From an uncultured Bacilli bacterium (lineage in GTDB: Bacteria > Bacillota_I > Bacilli_A > RFN20 > CAG-826), in NCBI GenBank assembly GCA_934140155.1, contig CAKPBC010000001.1, positions 748,651 to 812,650 on the forward strand: 64,000 nucleotides of DNA, written 5' to 3'. The notes under the pieces are model-generated. The model was not told the origin of the DNA, ran no database searches, and saw only the letters and a list, made by a program, of their open reading frames with translations. Shown here piece by piece: positions 16,102 through 24,975 of the stretch (the stretch's first letter is position 1; each line of letters opens with the position of its first letter). A program made the position numbers and the translations under genes.

Positions 16102-16965
16102 TTAAAATTTATTTTCATTATCTTCATCTTTATCATAAGTATCAAGATAACTATAATGTTTTCCTTTCCTTTTATATCCTAAAATCATATCAAGTGTAAC
16201 ATTATCAGCACTTTTAAAAATGTTTTTTTCTACTTGCGGATTATAATTTTTGACTAAATCTTTAATTAGCTGTTTGGTGGCGTATCTTTGAGATCCTCCA
16301 CCACCATTATCACAAATTGCGCAATTTTCCGTAAATCGGCATGCGCATTGAATAAATTTTAAATTATGATAGTTCTTCCAAGAAATAATATCTTTTTCTC
16401 TAATTAAATACATTGGACGAATTAATTCCATTCCTGGGTAATTAGTGGATTTTAATTTTGGAAGCATTGTTTGAAAACTACCAGAATTTAATAAATTCAT
16501 TAAAGTAGTTTCAATAACATCATCATAATGATGACCTAAGGCTATTTTATTACATCCCATTTCACGTGCAAAATTATATAATGCACCGCGGCGCATTTTA
16601 GCACATAAAAAACATGGACTACGATCTTGAGAATTAGCAATTTCAAAAATATCTGTTTCCACAATTTTGGCGGGAATTGATAACTTTTCTAAATTATTTT
16701 TAATAGTTTGAAGATTAATTTCGTTATATCCAGGATTCATAACTAGGTAACTAACTTTAAAATCAAAATCCGAATGTTTAGTTAATTGCATGAAAAGACG
16801 TGCCATTAACATTGAATCTTTGCCGCCACTAATGCAAACACAAATATGGTCATTTGGTTCCACTAATTTATATTGCTTAATACCAGCAACAAACTTTGAC
16901 CATATTTTAGCGCGGTATTTAACAGTAATGGATCTTTCATATTCATCAATTGGTTTATGTTCCAT
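16102..16965 (-). CDS. TtcA-like tRNA 2-thiolation ATPase
   Basis: 287 residues. PP-loop SGGKDSM, the paired Cys motif CFLCAKMRRG, the GHHYDDVIETTLMNLL motif and the later CRFTENCAICD segment place it in the TtcA/TtuA-type family, which adenylates a tRNA base and inserts sulfur using a [4Fe-4S] cluster (TtcA: C32 of some tRNAs). AAGGAG precedes the ATG. The gene directly upstream encodes a cysteine desulfurase, the natural sulfur source. Exact target base not proven from sequence. Confidence 0.85.
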   Translation of the reverse strand: MEHKPIDEYERSITVKYRAKIWSKFVAGIKQYKLVEPNDHICVCISGGKDSMLMARLFMQLTKHSDFDFKVSYLVMNPGYNEINLQTIKNNLEKLSIPAKIVETDIFEIANSQDRSPCFLCAKMRRGALYNFAREMGCNKIALGHHYDDVIETTLMNLLNSGSFQTMLPKLKSTNYPGMELIRPMYLIREKDIISWKNYHNLKFIQCACRFTENCAICDNGGGGSQRYATKQLIKDLVKNYNPQVEKNIFKSADNVTLDMILGYKRKGKHYSYLDTYDKDEDNENKF

Positions 16966-16967
16966 AA

Positions 16968-18068
16968 TTACAACTCCTTTAAAACTTTAATAAACGTATC
17001 TATATCATCTTTTGCAACTAATTCACTTAAAGAAATACGGAATGATGATAAAGCTCTTTTCTTATCTTTATAAATAGCCATAATAATTTTTGATGGCGTA
17101 TTTTTTATTGAACAAGCTGATTTTTGGCTTATACAAATATCATGCTCATTTAAATAATTAACACTATCTTTTGCTAATTTGTTTTTTAATGAAATATTAA
17201 CAATATAAGGATAGTTAGATGAATTAATAATTACATTATCCATTTCTTTTAGTTTAGATAATAAGTATTCATTAATATTTTTTGTTTTAAGATTATTTTC
17301 TTTCATATTTTTAAATCTTAAATCTAGGGCTTTTTCTATACTTGCTATAATACCAAGAGGCACTGACCCGCTTCGATAAATAGTATTACTTGCTCCACCA
17401 TGGAATAATGGAGAAAGAACTGTGCTTTTCTTTTTGATTAAGCAACCAGAACCAACAATACCGCCAAATTTGTGCGGTGTGAAAGATGTTAAATCAATGA
17501 GATTAAAATCTATATCGATTTTTCCTACACCCTGCGTGGCATCAACTAAAAAGTGTGCATTAGGATTCGTATTAATGATTTTAGCAATACTTTTATAATC
17601 TTGAATTATACCGGTTTCTCCATCAACTAAAGTAATAATAACCAAAATTGTATCTTTAGTTAGTTTTTCTTTTAAATCATTTAAATCAATTAAGCCAGTA
17701 TCTAATGTTTTAATAAATTCTATTTGATATCCTTTGTCTTTAAGATATCCTAAAGTAGCATTAATAGAACTATGTTCTAATTCACTTACTAATATTTTTT
17801 TACCAAATCCCGAGTAAGATTCAGCAACTCCTAATATGGCTAAATTATTTGATTCCGTTGCCGAACTTGTATATATAACTTCATGATTATCATCAAGATT
17901 TAAAATACTTTTGATATGATTATCCATCTCTTGATATTTTTGTTTGCTTAATAGTCCTAGTTTATGTGATGAATTATAATTACCATAATATTTTAATTCT
18001 ACTTCACACATATAATCTAATACTTCTTTATTAACGGGAAAATTTGCGGAGTAATCTAAATATATCAT
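16968..18068 (-). CDS. Cysteine desulfurase (NifS/IscS class)
   Basis: 366 residues, PLP-dependent. Takes sulfur from cysteine as a persulfide. Opening LDYSANFP (the usual LDNAATTP is altered), LEHSSIN for cofactor stacking, the PLP-lysine motif PHKFGG, and catalytic Cys in SACSIKNTPS near residue 315. It lies between tcdA and a ttcA-like gene with 3- and 2-base gaps, so it probably feeds tRNA thiolation. A second, unrelated copy belongs to the BREX operon (42859-43998). Confidence 0.9.
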   Translation of the reverse strand: MIYLDYSANFPVNKEVLDYMCEVELKYYGNYNSSHKLGLLSKQKYQEMDNHIKSILNLDDNHEVIYTSSATESNNLAILGVAESYSGFGKKILVSELEHSSINATLGYLKDKGYQIEFIKTLDTGLIDLNDLKEKLTKDTILVIITLVDGETGIIQDYKSIAKIINTNPNAHFLVDATQGVGKIDIDFNLIDLTSFTPHKFGGIVGSGCLIKKKSTVLSPLFHGGASNTIYRSGSVPLGIIASIEKALDLRFKNMKENNLKTKNINEYLLSKLKEMDNVIINSSNYPYIVNISLKNKLAKDSVNYLNEHDICISQKSACSIKNTPSKIIMAIYKDKKRALSSFRISLSELVAKDDIDTFIKVLKEL

Positions 18069-18071
18069 AAC

Positions 18072-18809
18072 TTAATCTTCCTTTTTCACATTTATTAAGT
18101 CTTTAACTACTTCAGAAGCAATTAAAAGTCCAGCAGCGGGAGGAACAAAAGCATTGCTTCCTGGAACACTTCTTCTTGAAGTGTGGGCGATTTCTTTTTG
18201 AGTGTCTTCATTAATTAAAGGCTCAATAGGTTTTTCTTTTGAATAAACCACTTTTAGTTTTTTTACATGACGCTTTTTTAATTCATGGCGCATTACCTTC
18301 GCTAATGGATCCATTTCGGTTTTATATATATCGCTAACGACAAAAGTCATTGGATTAAGTTTATTACCGGTTCCCATAGAAGAAATGATAGGTACATTTT
18401 CTTTTTTAGCTTTTAAAATAATCGCAATTTTTCCTGACACTGTATCAATAGCGTCAACAACATAATCAAAATGTGTAAAATCAAATTGGTCTTGATTTTC
18501 TGGAAGAAAAAAGCATTTATAAGTGTCAACGATTGCCTCAGGATTAATACTTAAAATTCTTTCTTTCATAACATCAACTTTATCTAATCCCACTGTTTTA
18601 GTAGTGGCAATTATTTGACGATTACAATTACTTAAAGATACTTTATCATTATCAATAATAGTAAAATGACCAACGCCGCTTCTTGCTAATGCTTCGACGA
18701 CATATCCTCCTACTCCACCAATACCAAAAATAGCCACATGAGCATTTTTAAGTATTTCAATGGCTTTAGAGCCTAATAATAATTCCGTTCTAGAAAATTG
18801 ATTAATCAT
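18072..18809 (-). CDS. tcdA: tRNA threonylcarbamoyladenosine dehydratase (TcdA, E1-like)
   Basis: 245 residues. ThiF/MoeB-type fold: ATP site GIGGVGGYVVEALARSG, the Arg-containing SLSNCNRQ motif, DAIDTVSGKI, and the family-specific KTEMDPLAKVMRHELKKR and SVPGSNAFVPPAAGL. TcdA cyclises t6A37 of tRNA to ct6A using ATP. In E. coli it works with a cysteine desulfurase (CsdA), and here a desulfurase gene follows by three bases. First gene of the operon, behind the palindromic promoter at 18817-18859. Confidence 0.93.
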   Translation of the reverse strand: MINQFSRTELLLGSKAIEILKNAHVAIFGIGGVGGYVVEALARSGVGHFTIIDNDKVSLSNCNRQIIATTKTVGLDKVDVMKERILSINPEAIVDTYKCFFLPENQDQFDFTHFDYVVDAIDTVSGKIAIILKAKKENVPIISSMGTGNKLNPMTFVVSDIYKTEMDPLAKVMRHELKKRHVKKLKVVYSKEKPIEPLINEDTQKEIAHTSRRSVPGSNAFVPPAAGLLIASEVVKDLINVKKED

Positions 18810-18816
18810 AAGTACC

Positions 18817-18859
18817 TACTTTCTAATAAGATTATAATCTTATAGAAAGTAAGTTGCAA
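18817..18859 (-). promoter_or_regulatory. Promoter of the tcdA operon overlapped by a 35-bp palindrome
   Basis: On the minus strand, TTGCAA (18854-18859), 17 bases, TATAAT (18831-18836). A nearly perfect inverted repeat (TACTTTCTA...TAGAAAGTA, 18817-18851, one extra base on one side) covers the spacer, the -10 box and the start region. Because transcription begins inside it, the palindrome is better explained as a protein operator than as an RNA hairpin. Confidence 0.65.
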
Positions 18860-18879
18860 TTATTTTAATATTGAGTTTG

Positions 18880-19335
18880 TTAGGTGTTTTTATCATTATT
18901 TACCCAAAAATTTAATAATTCCACAACCTCATTTATGTTTTTATGATTGATAAATATTACTGCAATTATAGCTTCGATTGCGTCAGCAAGATATTTATTC
19001 TTTTTCTCAATATAAATATAGTTATTGGCCTCTTTTTTATCGATTTTTAAAATATATTTATCTAGGTTATAATATTTGGCCACAACTTCAACTAAAAACT
19101 TATTGGATCGGTACTTGGCTATTTCCGCTCCGCACTTATTTAATTTAATAAACAAAATTACGCAAGCCAAATTAAGAATGCAATCTCCATATGTCGATAG
19201 TTTTTTATTAGTGGGCATTAAAAGAGGCTTTTTATAAATTTCATAATACTTTGTTACATATGATTTATCTCTTAATGCCATATTTAAATATTTTAATTTA
19301 ACTTGTTTTTTTATTGCTTTTTCAAAAATATCCAT
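18880..19335 (-). CDS. RNase III-like domain protein (no dsRNA-binding domain)
   Basis: 151 residues from the ATG at 19335 (GGTGA before it). The pattern KLSTYGDCILNLACVILF resembles the RNase III signature LEFLGDAVL, and LADAIEAIIAVIFI matches the second signature with its DxxE pair. The first catalytic Glu of classic RNase III is Ser here, while the following Asp is kept. No double-stranded RNA-binding domain follows, so the size and layout are like Mini-III (MrnC), which also lacks that Glu. 23S rRNA maturation is a possible role, but the similarity is weak. Confidence 0.55.
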   Translation of the reverse strand: MDIFEKAIKKQVKLKYLNMALRDKSYVTKYYEIYKKPLLMPTNKKLSTYGDCILNLACVILFIKLNKCGAEIAKYRSNKFLVEVVAKYYNLDKYILKIDKKEANNYIYIEKKNKYLADAIEAIIAVIFINHKNINEVVELLNFWVNNDKNT

Positions 19336-19378
19336 AACATTCACCATTAATAATATAGTTATGGATTTTTAAAAATCA

Positions 19379-19408
19379 GAAAAAAATCTGGATTTTACAC
19401 CAGATTTA
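19379..19408 (-). terminator. Terminator of the gene at 19406-20455
   Basis: On the minus strand AAATCTGG, 8-base loop, CCAGATTT followed by a T run. It overlaps the stop codon. Confidence 0.8.
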
Positions 19409-20455
19409 TTTAACGTAACGGTCAATATAATAACCAGCAATATAAAATAGATTAATAATAAATGTCGAACTTACTGATATAATCGAAGGAATATCCTTTA
19501 TAGAAATAGCAAATATAATTAAGGCAATGAAGCAAACTGTTAAGAATATTGCATATGGTCCAACGAATTTTCCTAGTTTGCCATTTCCTCCTAAATAACG
19601 TGATATTCCACCTAATCCGGCAAGTAAAGATACAATCGCGGATAATAAACTTACGATAATAAATGTTGCCATTAAATTATTTTCGATTGTTCCAGAAGAA
19701 AGTTCTTTGTATAAAGAATATAAAGAATAGAAAGACATGAATATAAAAGCAAAACTTGATATTAACATAAAGTATTTACCAACTCTTTTTATTTTTTCTT
19801 CATTTTCCCATTTGCCAAATATTGCTTTGGATTTTTCAATTGCTAAAGGCTTCTTTTCTCCTTTTTTATACATAGAAATTTGTGATACTTTTTGTCTAAT
19901 TCTTAAAGCAAATTTAGCTTGTTCGGAATGTTCTAAGAATAAAATAGTAACTGCTTCCCAAATAAATACCCAAGCGGCTATATCAATAACTTCAGTAATA
20001 ATATCAGCTTTAACTCCTTCACCAAACCAACCATCAGAGTTTCCCACAACCATTAAAAATAAGATGATTACGCCAATTAATATTAAAACTGATGATAATA
20101 ATTCTTTTCCTTGTCTACGTTTACGAGCGTTATATTGGCTTAACTCTAAAGTATCATTAAATGCTTCAATCATATCTTTAGGTTTATAACCTTCATAATC
20201 TTCAATTTCAAAATTGATTTCTACTTTATATCCAGTAGGAGCATTTTCAGTTATAGATTTTACTTTATCTAGTGCTTCATTAGAAAATTGTGGATATTTA
20301 GGATTACCAACATTTGTCGCTAGTATATCACTAGCTTTTTCATAATGAAGAGAAACACTGATAGTTTTAGTTTCTTTATTAACGCCATAATATTTATCTA
20401 ATAATTCCATTTGACGCTTATTTTGCTCGAAATTTATTTTATAGTTATCTTTCAT
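19406..20455 (-). CDS. Membrane protein of unknown function
   Basis: 349 residues. Cytoplasmic N-terminal domain of about 115 residues (mixed alpha/beta, EKASDILATNVGNPKYPQF), then membrane helices near 120-138, 152-175, 228-248, 262-285, 298-318 and 323-345, with a basic loop between the second and third. AGGTGA precedes the ATG. No family recognised, and no link to neighbours beyond its own terminator. Confidence 0.6.
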   Translation of the reverse strand: MKDNYKINFEQNKRQMELLDKYYGVNKETKTISVSLHYEKASDILATNVGNPKYPQFSNEALDKVKSITENAPTGYKVEINFEIEDYEGYKPKDMIEAFNDTLELSQYNARKRRQGKELLSSVLILIGVIILFLMVVGNSDGWFGEGVKADIITEVIDIAAWVFIWEAVTILFLEHSEQAKFALRIRQKVSQISMYKKGEKKPLAIEKSKAIFGKWENEEKIKRVGKYFMLISSFAFIFMSFYSLYSLYKELSSGTIENNLMATFIIVSLLSAIVSLLAGLGGISRYLGGNGKLGKFVGPYAIFLTVCFIALIIFAISIKDIPSIISVSSTFIINLFYIAGYYIDRYVK

Positions 20456-20833
20456 AATAATTCACCTTTTACATGGATAATTGTATATGAATAATTAGTT
20501 AAAGTCTATAAACAAATGCAAGCGTATTGTAAGAAGTTATATATTATAATTATTTTAGTTTAACATGCTGTGATATGCTTAAATTGCATTGATATGTTTT
20601 ATTTATTATTTTATATAAATTAATTTTGACTGATTTTTTTCCAATCCTATTATGATAATAAATTTTTGAATGAACTCTATTAAGAGATTTTTCTAATGTC
20701 ATTATATAATGTTGTCTTATTAAATATAGAATTTTGTTTATATTTTTGTTAAATTTGATAATGTATTGCTAAATAAGACGATATTTGCACTATTTTTATG
20801 CTATTCTATATTTAACAAAGGATTGATAAGAGT
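20456..20833. other. 378-bp divergent intergenic region
   Basis: AT-rich with no credible gene. It holds the promoter of the Mrr-like gene (TTGCAC at 20785-20790, 16 bases, TATATT at 20807-20812) and presumably, near 20535-20555, that of the leftward membrane-protein gene. I see no RNA fold or repeat in the middle. Confidence 0.6.
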
Positions 20834-21463
20834 ATGGCTAGAAGAAAAACATATCAAAAATGGATAGATAAATTTACGGATAAACATCCTATTATTGCTG
20901 CTTTTGTGTTTAGTTTACTTCTATTTGCATCAACAATTATTTTGATTACAGCTATAGGGTTTAATTGGTTTACAATATTTTGTTTAGGACTTGCAATTAT
21001 GCTATTGATAATAGGAATTATTATGGCAATTAAATATCAAAAAGAGCGTAAAAGAAAAAAGATAGTCAAGCAAAAACTAAATAATATTAATGTGGAAGAA
21101 ATAGATAAGTTGCTTCCATATGAATTTGAAGACTGGTTAACAGATTTTTTAAATGATAACGGATTTACTGCAGAACATACAAAGTATAGTGGAGACTTTG
21201 GTGCAGATATAATTGCTATACGTGGAGGTATTAAATATGCGATTAGTTGCAAAAAATATAGTAATGGACTAGGCGTTCGTTCCGTTCAAGAAATCATTGC
21301 TGCTATGGACTATTATCATGCTGATATAGGATGGGTAGTTAGTACCGCTCCTTACTTTACTAATCAAGCATATGAATTAGCTAAAACTAGACATGTAAAA
21401 TTATTTGCCAAAAATGAATTATTAGAAAAATTAAGTGAACTAAAAAACAAACAAAGTGTGTAA
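20834..21463 (+). CDS. Membrane-anchored Mrr-type restriction endonuclease-like protein
   Basis: 209 residues: two N-terminal membrane helices (about 20-40, 45-65), then an Mrr_cat domain. The sequence LLPYEFEDWLTDFLNDNGF opens it, followed by GDFGADII (Asp of PD-(D/E)XK), then YAISCKKY where the usual QxK is CxK, and VQEIIAAMDYYHA with WVVSTAPYFTNQA. The Cys in place of Gln/Glu may lower or alter nuclease activity. Such membrane Mrr proteins are common in Firmicutes with unknown targets. A strong bidirectional terminator follows. Confidence 0.83.
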   Translation: MARRKTYQKWIDKFTDKHPIIAAFVFSLLLFASTIILITAIGFNWFTIFCLGLAIMLLIIGIIMAIKYQKERKRKKIVKQKLNNINVEEIDKLLPYEFEDWLTDFLNDNGFTAEHTKYSGDFGADIIAIRGGIKYAISCKKYSNGLGVRSVQEIIAAMDYYHADIGWVVSTAPYFTNQAYELAKTRHVKLFAKNELLEKLSELKNKQSV

Positions 21464-21467
21464 AATA

Positions 21468-21506
21468 TAAAAAAACTTTTACAAATTTGATGTAAAAGTT
21501 TTTTAA
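21468..21506 (+). terminator. Bidirectional terminator
   Basis: AAAAAACTTTTAC, 9-base loop, GTAAAAGTTTTTT. It serves the Mrr-like gene and convergent pyrG. Confidence 0.92.
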
Positions 21507-21513
21507 CATTTAA

Positions 21514-23124
21514 TTATTTTTTTAAAGATGCTTTAATAAATCCGACAAATAAAGGGTGAGCTTTTAAAGGGCGAGATTTAAATTCCGGATGGAATTGACA
21601 AGCAATAAAGAAAGGATGATCCTTTAATTCAATAATTTCACAAAGCTTTGTTTGAGGATTGATACCACTAAATACAACACCATTTTTTTCAAATAAAGAT
21701 TTGTATTTGTTATTGAATTCATATCTATGACGATGTCTTTCTCTAATAAGCGATTTTTGATACAAAGAGTAAGCAAGCGTATTTGGTAATACTTTACAGT
21801 CGTATTCGCCTAAGCGCATTGTTCCGCCTAATTTAATTCCTTTATATTGATCTGGTAAATAATCAATAATTTTATTAGTGGTATCAGGATTAAATTCTGT
21901 TGAATTAGCATCTTTTAATTTTAAAACATTTTGTGCAAATTCAATTAAAGATAATTGCATGCCTAAACATAATCCTAAGAATGGCACATTATGTGTTCTA
22001 GCATAATTTATAGCCAACTTTTTACCTTCTGTACCTCTAGTACCAAATCCACCTGGCACTAATATACCTTTAACGTCTTTAAATACTTCTTCTGGATTTT
22101 CACTTTCTAGTTTTTCACTATCAACCCATTTGATATTAACTTTAGTATTAAAGACATATCCAGCATATTTAAGTGATTCATAAACTGATAAATAAGCATC
22201 ATGGAGTTGAACATATTTGCCCACTAAAGCCACGGTTACTTCTTTTTTTATACTTTTAATTCTTTTAATTAAAGCAATCCAGTCAGCCATATCTGCTTCA
22301 GGTTTACATTCTAAACGTAAATGGTTAACGATTAAGTCATCTAAATGTTGCTTCTTTAGATTTAACGCTACTTCATAGATAATATCAACGTTTTTAACAC
22401 TAATAACAGATTCATCACTAACGTTACAAAATAATGCAACTTTCTTTTTGCTAGCTTTATCAATGTCAACTTCTGAACGAAGAAGTAAAGCATCTGGTTG
22501 AATACCTAAAGCAGTTAATTCTTTAACACTATGTTGTGTTGGTTTTGTTTTAATTTCTCCACTTGCTTTTAAGAAAGGTACTAAAGTAGTATGCATAAAG
22601 AAGGTGTTTTCATAACCTAATTCTCTTCTAACTTGTCTAATGGCTTCTAAAAATGGAAGTGATTCGATATCACCAACTGTGCCACCAATTTCTACGATAC
22701 ATACATCTGTATCGCTTTTAGCATTAAAAGCATCATACATTCTTTTCTTAATCTCATTAGTGATATGAGGGATAATTTGAATAGTGGCGCCTAAGAATTC
22801 TCCGTTTCTTTCTTTATCTAAAACAGCCATGTACACTTTTCCACTTGTAACGCTACTTTCTTTAGTTAAAGATGTATTAATAATTCTTTCATAGTGCCCT
22901 AAGTCTAAATCGGTTTCCGCACCATCCTTAGTAACGAAAACTTCTCCATGTTGATAAGGAGACATAGTTCCTGGATCAATATTTAAATAAGGATCTAGTT
23001 TCATAGAGAAAATATGTAATCCTCTTCTTTTTAATAATCTTCCAATACTTGCAGCACTTATTCCTTTACCTAAACTAGAAACAACTCCGCCAGTGACGAA
23101 TATAAATTTCATTTTCTTTTTCAT
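21514..23124 (-). CDS. pyrG: CTP synthase
   Basis: 536 residues from the ATG at 23124, which AAGGAG precedes; an upstream start at 23145 has no such site. Converts UTP to CTP with glutamine or ammonia. The N-terminal synthetase domain begins FIFVTGGVVSSLGKGI (P-loop) and holds MKLDPYLNIDPGTMSP and VEIGGTVGDIESLPF. The C-terminal glutamine amidotransferase has the oxyanion VPGGFGTRGTEGK, nucleophile Cys in LGLCLGMQ and a final His/Glu in QFHPEFKSRP. Full length, no anomalies. Confidence 0.97.
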   Translation of the reverse strand: MKKKMKFIFVTGGVVSSLGKGISAASIGRLLKRRGLHIFSMKLDPYLNIDPGTMSPYQHGEVFVTKDGAETDLDLGHYERIINTSLTKESSVTSGKVYMAVLDKERNGEFLGATIQIIPHITNEIKKRMYDAFNAKSDTDVCIVEIGGTVGDIESLPFLEAIRQVRRELGYENTFFMHTTLVPFLKASGEIKTKPTQHSVKELTALGIQPDALLLRSEVDIDKASKKKVALFCNVSDESVISVKNVDIIYEVALNLKKQHLDDLIVNHLRLECKPEADMADWIALIKRIKSIKKEVTVALVGKYVQLHDAYLSVYESLKYAGYVFNTKVNIKWVDSEKLESENPEEVFKDVKGILVPGGFGTRGTEGKKLAINYARTHNVPFLGLCLGMQLSLIEFAQNVLKLKDANSTEFNPDTTNKIIDYLPDQYKGIKLGGTMRLGEYDCKVLPNTLAYSLYQKSLIRERHRHRYEFNNKYKSLFEKNGVVFSGINPQTKLCEIIELKDHPFFIACQFHPEFKSRPLKAHPLFVGFIKASLKK

Positions 23125-23201
23125 GGGTATTCTCCTTAAAAACAACGATATTACTATACTATATTTTTAACTAAATATTAAGTGTAAGTTGTTTAAAAAC
23201 A

Positions 23202-23236
23202 TAAAAAAGCACTAGCATCATGTAGCGCTAGTGCTA
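23202..23236 (-). terminator. Terminator of the GH3 operon
   Basis: On the minus strand AGCACTAGC, 10-base loop, GCTAGTGCT then T6. Confidence 0.9.
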
Positions 23237-23246
23237 ATAGGCTTAA

Positions 23247-24827
23247 TTATTTGACTTCTTGAATTGTTGTTTGGCCAAGTAATTCGATTTTATCCATCAT
23301 TAATCCATGCCATCCAATTGTTTCAAATGTAATAGTGTTATTACCTTCTACTAAATGAATTTTAGCTACTTCAATCTTTACGAAGTATGTGGCCCATTCA
23401 TTATCTTTTAAAGTTCCATCTTTTGGGGCTTTTTCACTTGTATAAGTAATTTTGTCATCATTTACAAATAAATAAGATTGTTCGTTTAATCCATAATCAA
23501 TATATTTTTTTGGAGTGACATAAGCATAAAGTATCACATCTGTTTCGTTTGTTGAAGAAAAATTAAATGTAAATTTAGATCCGCCGTTTTCATTTTCTAC
23601 TTTAATATATCCAGTATTAGTTTCACTATATAATCCTTTGGTTACTCCACCCCATTTTGGTTCAGTTGCTTGAGTAATAGTTACACTATCAGATTCTGCT
23701 TCTAAGGTAGAAAGTGTGCAGTTACATTTTTCTTTGCATACAATTTCATCATTGCAATCAAGGTTTTGACATTTTCCGCAAATAGGGCAAATACTTACAC
23801 ATTTATGAGTATATTCTTTCATGCTTGCAATGCTAGTGAGTGTTATTTTATCAAAGTCAGGACATTGAGGATATGATATTGCTACCCCATTATATTCTCC
23901 ATTTAAAATGAATTTAATCGTATTATAACCTTTATTGATGTTGATTTTTCCAAGATCTAAATCTATAAAAGCTAATTGATTATGTGGAGTATCAACAGTA
24001 GAATTTGGATTTTTTGGTAGCCATTCTCTATTATGCTCATAGGCGACTCCGTTAACTTCTACGCTAACATATTTTTTAAATTCACGATCATATGATTCTT
24101 GACGTAATGTAGCACTTAAAGAGACTTCTCCTGCAGTTGAAGATATAAATGCGAATTTTAAGTATGCATTAGCATAATTTGTTCCCATTAAATCTTTAAC
24201 AAATGTTACACCATTATATGTTTCCGTATTAAGTGCTTTTCCATCAGCGGTCATTCTTTCAACATAGTCAGATTCAGCTTCAATCGTTAATTTGTTAAAG
24301 TTATCAGTAACTGATGTAGTTTTGCTAGCAATTTCAGTACCATTTACTTTTAAAGTAAGACTAATATTTTTATTAATAAATTCGCTACTTTTATTAAATT
24401 TAATTGTATAGCAAGTCCAATAATAATCGCCTCTTAATGATGTATCACTAGAAGCAACCTTATTTGTGCCATCATAATATAAGGTTTCTCCGTTTGCGCT
24501 TATTCCATAATAAACAACACTAGAACTTACTTCTTTGTCATCTTTTCCTTCGACTTTTCTTGAATAATTAATAGTGCTTATATCACCTTTAACTGCAGTA
24601 GCAAATCTTAAGAAATAACTTTCGCTTGCTTCATCATAAGCAACTTGAGAAAACATTTTAGAATATAATAATCCATTATTCTCACTTGCTTTACGCACAT
24701 GATTTAGTGTTACATAGTCTTCATTATCTAATAATGTAGTCTCTTGAAAGTCTTTATTAGTTTTATTTACTACTCCTAAAGATAATAATGAAGCACTTAA
24801 TAAAAGATATCCAAATATTTTTTTCAT
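23247..24827 (-). CDS. Secreted protein with CBM-like modules and a Cys-rich cluster
   Basis: 526 residues from the ATG at 24827, placed six bases after AGGTG that overlaps the preceding peptide gene. Signal peptide at 1-22 (KKIFGYLLLSASLLSLGV). An N-terminal beta-rich part is followed by a jelly-roll CBM-like module starting TIEAESDYVERM (about 190-345), a Cys cluster of the form CPICGKCQNLDC...CKEKCNC (about 350-380), and a closing module TLEAESDSVTITQATEPKWG (about 385-526). The last two parts are near copies of those at the end of the GH3 protein in the same operon. Probable role: binding glycans at the cell surface. Confidence 0.8.
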   Translation of the reverse strand: MKKIFGYLLLSASLLSLGVVNKTNKDFQETTLLDNEDYVTLNHVRKASENNGLLYSKMFSQVAYDEASESYFLRFATAVKGDISTINYSRKVEGKDDKEVSSSVVYYGISANGETLYYDGTNKVASSDTSLRGDYYWTCYTIKFNKSSEFINKNISLTLKVNGTEIASKTTSVTDNFNKLTIEAESDYVERMTADGKALNTETYNGVTFVKDLMGTNYANAYLKFAFISSTAGEVSLSATLRQESYDREFKKYVSVEVNGVAYEHNREWLPKNPNSTVDTPHNQLAFIDLDLGKININKGYNTIKFILNGEYNGVAISYPQCPDFDKITLTSIASMKEYTHKCVSICPICGKCQNLDCNDEIVCKEKCNCTLSTLEAESDSVTITQATEPKWGGVTKGLYSETNTGYIKVENENGGSKFTFNFSSTNETDVILYAYVTPKKYIDYGLNEQSYLFVNDDKITYTSEKAPKDGTLKDNEWATYFVKIEVAKIHLVEGNNTITFETIGWHGLMMDKIELLGQTTIQEVK

Positions 24828-24836
24828 ATTGTTCAC

Positions 24837-24956
24837 CTACATTTCTTCATCATATCCACCAGTGATTTCATTATTTTCCACGGTGGATACTAATATAACA
24901 TCTTCTAAAACTATTTTTATTTCGTCTATTTTAGGTTCGACATATTTCTTTTTCAT
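24837..24956 (-). CDS. 39-residue peptide encoded inside the GH3 operon
   Basis: An open frame from ATG at 24956 to TAG at 24837, with AAGGAA eight bases before the start. It begins MKKKYVEPKIDEIKI, continues with an acidic EDVILVST stretch and ends with ITGGYDEEM. The design (short basic KKKYVxPxI opening, hydrophobic/acidic middle, Gly-Gly near the end) resembles the small MKKxYxxPxI peptides common beside surface loci of gut Firmicutes, some of which are suspected modified-peptide precursors. It fills the gap between two secreted-protein genes with 19- and 9-base spacings. No maturation enzyme is nearby. Confidence 0.65.
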   Translation of the reverse strand: MKKKYVEPKIDEIKIVLEDVILVSTVENNEITGGYDEEM

Positions 24957-24975
24957 AAATTTTTCCTTCTTTCTT

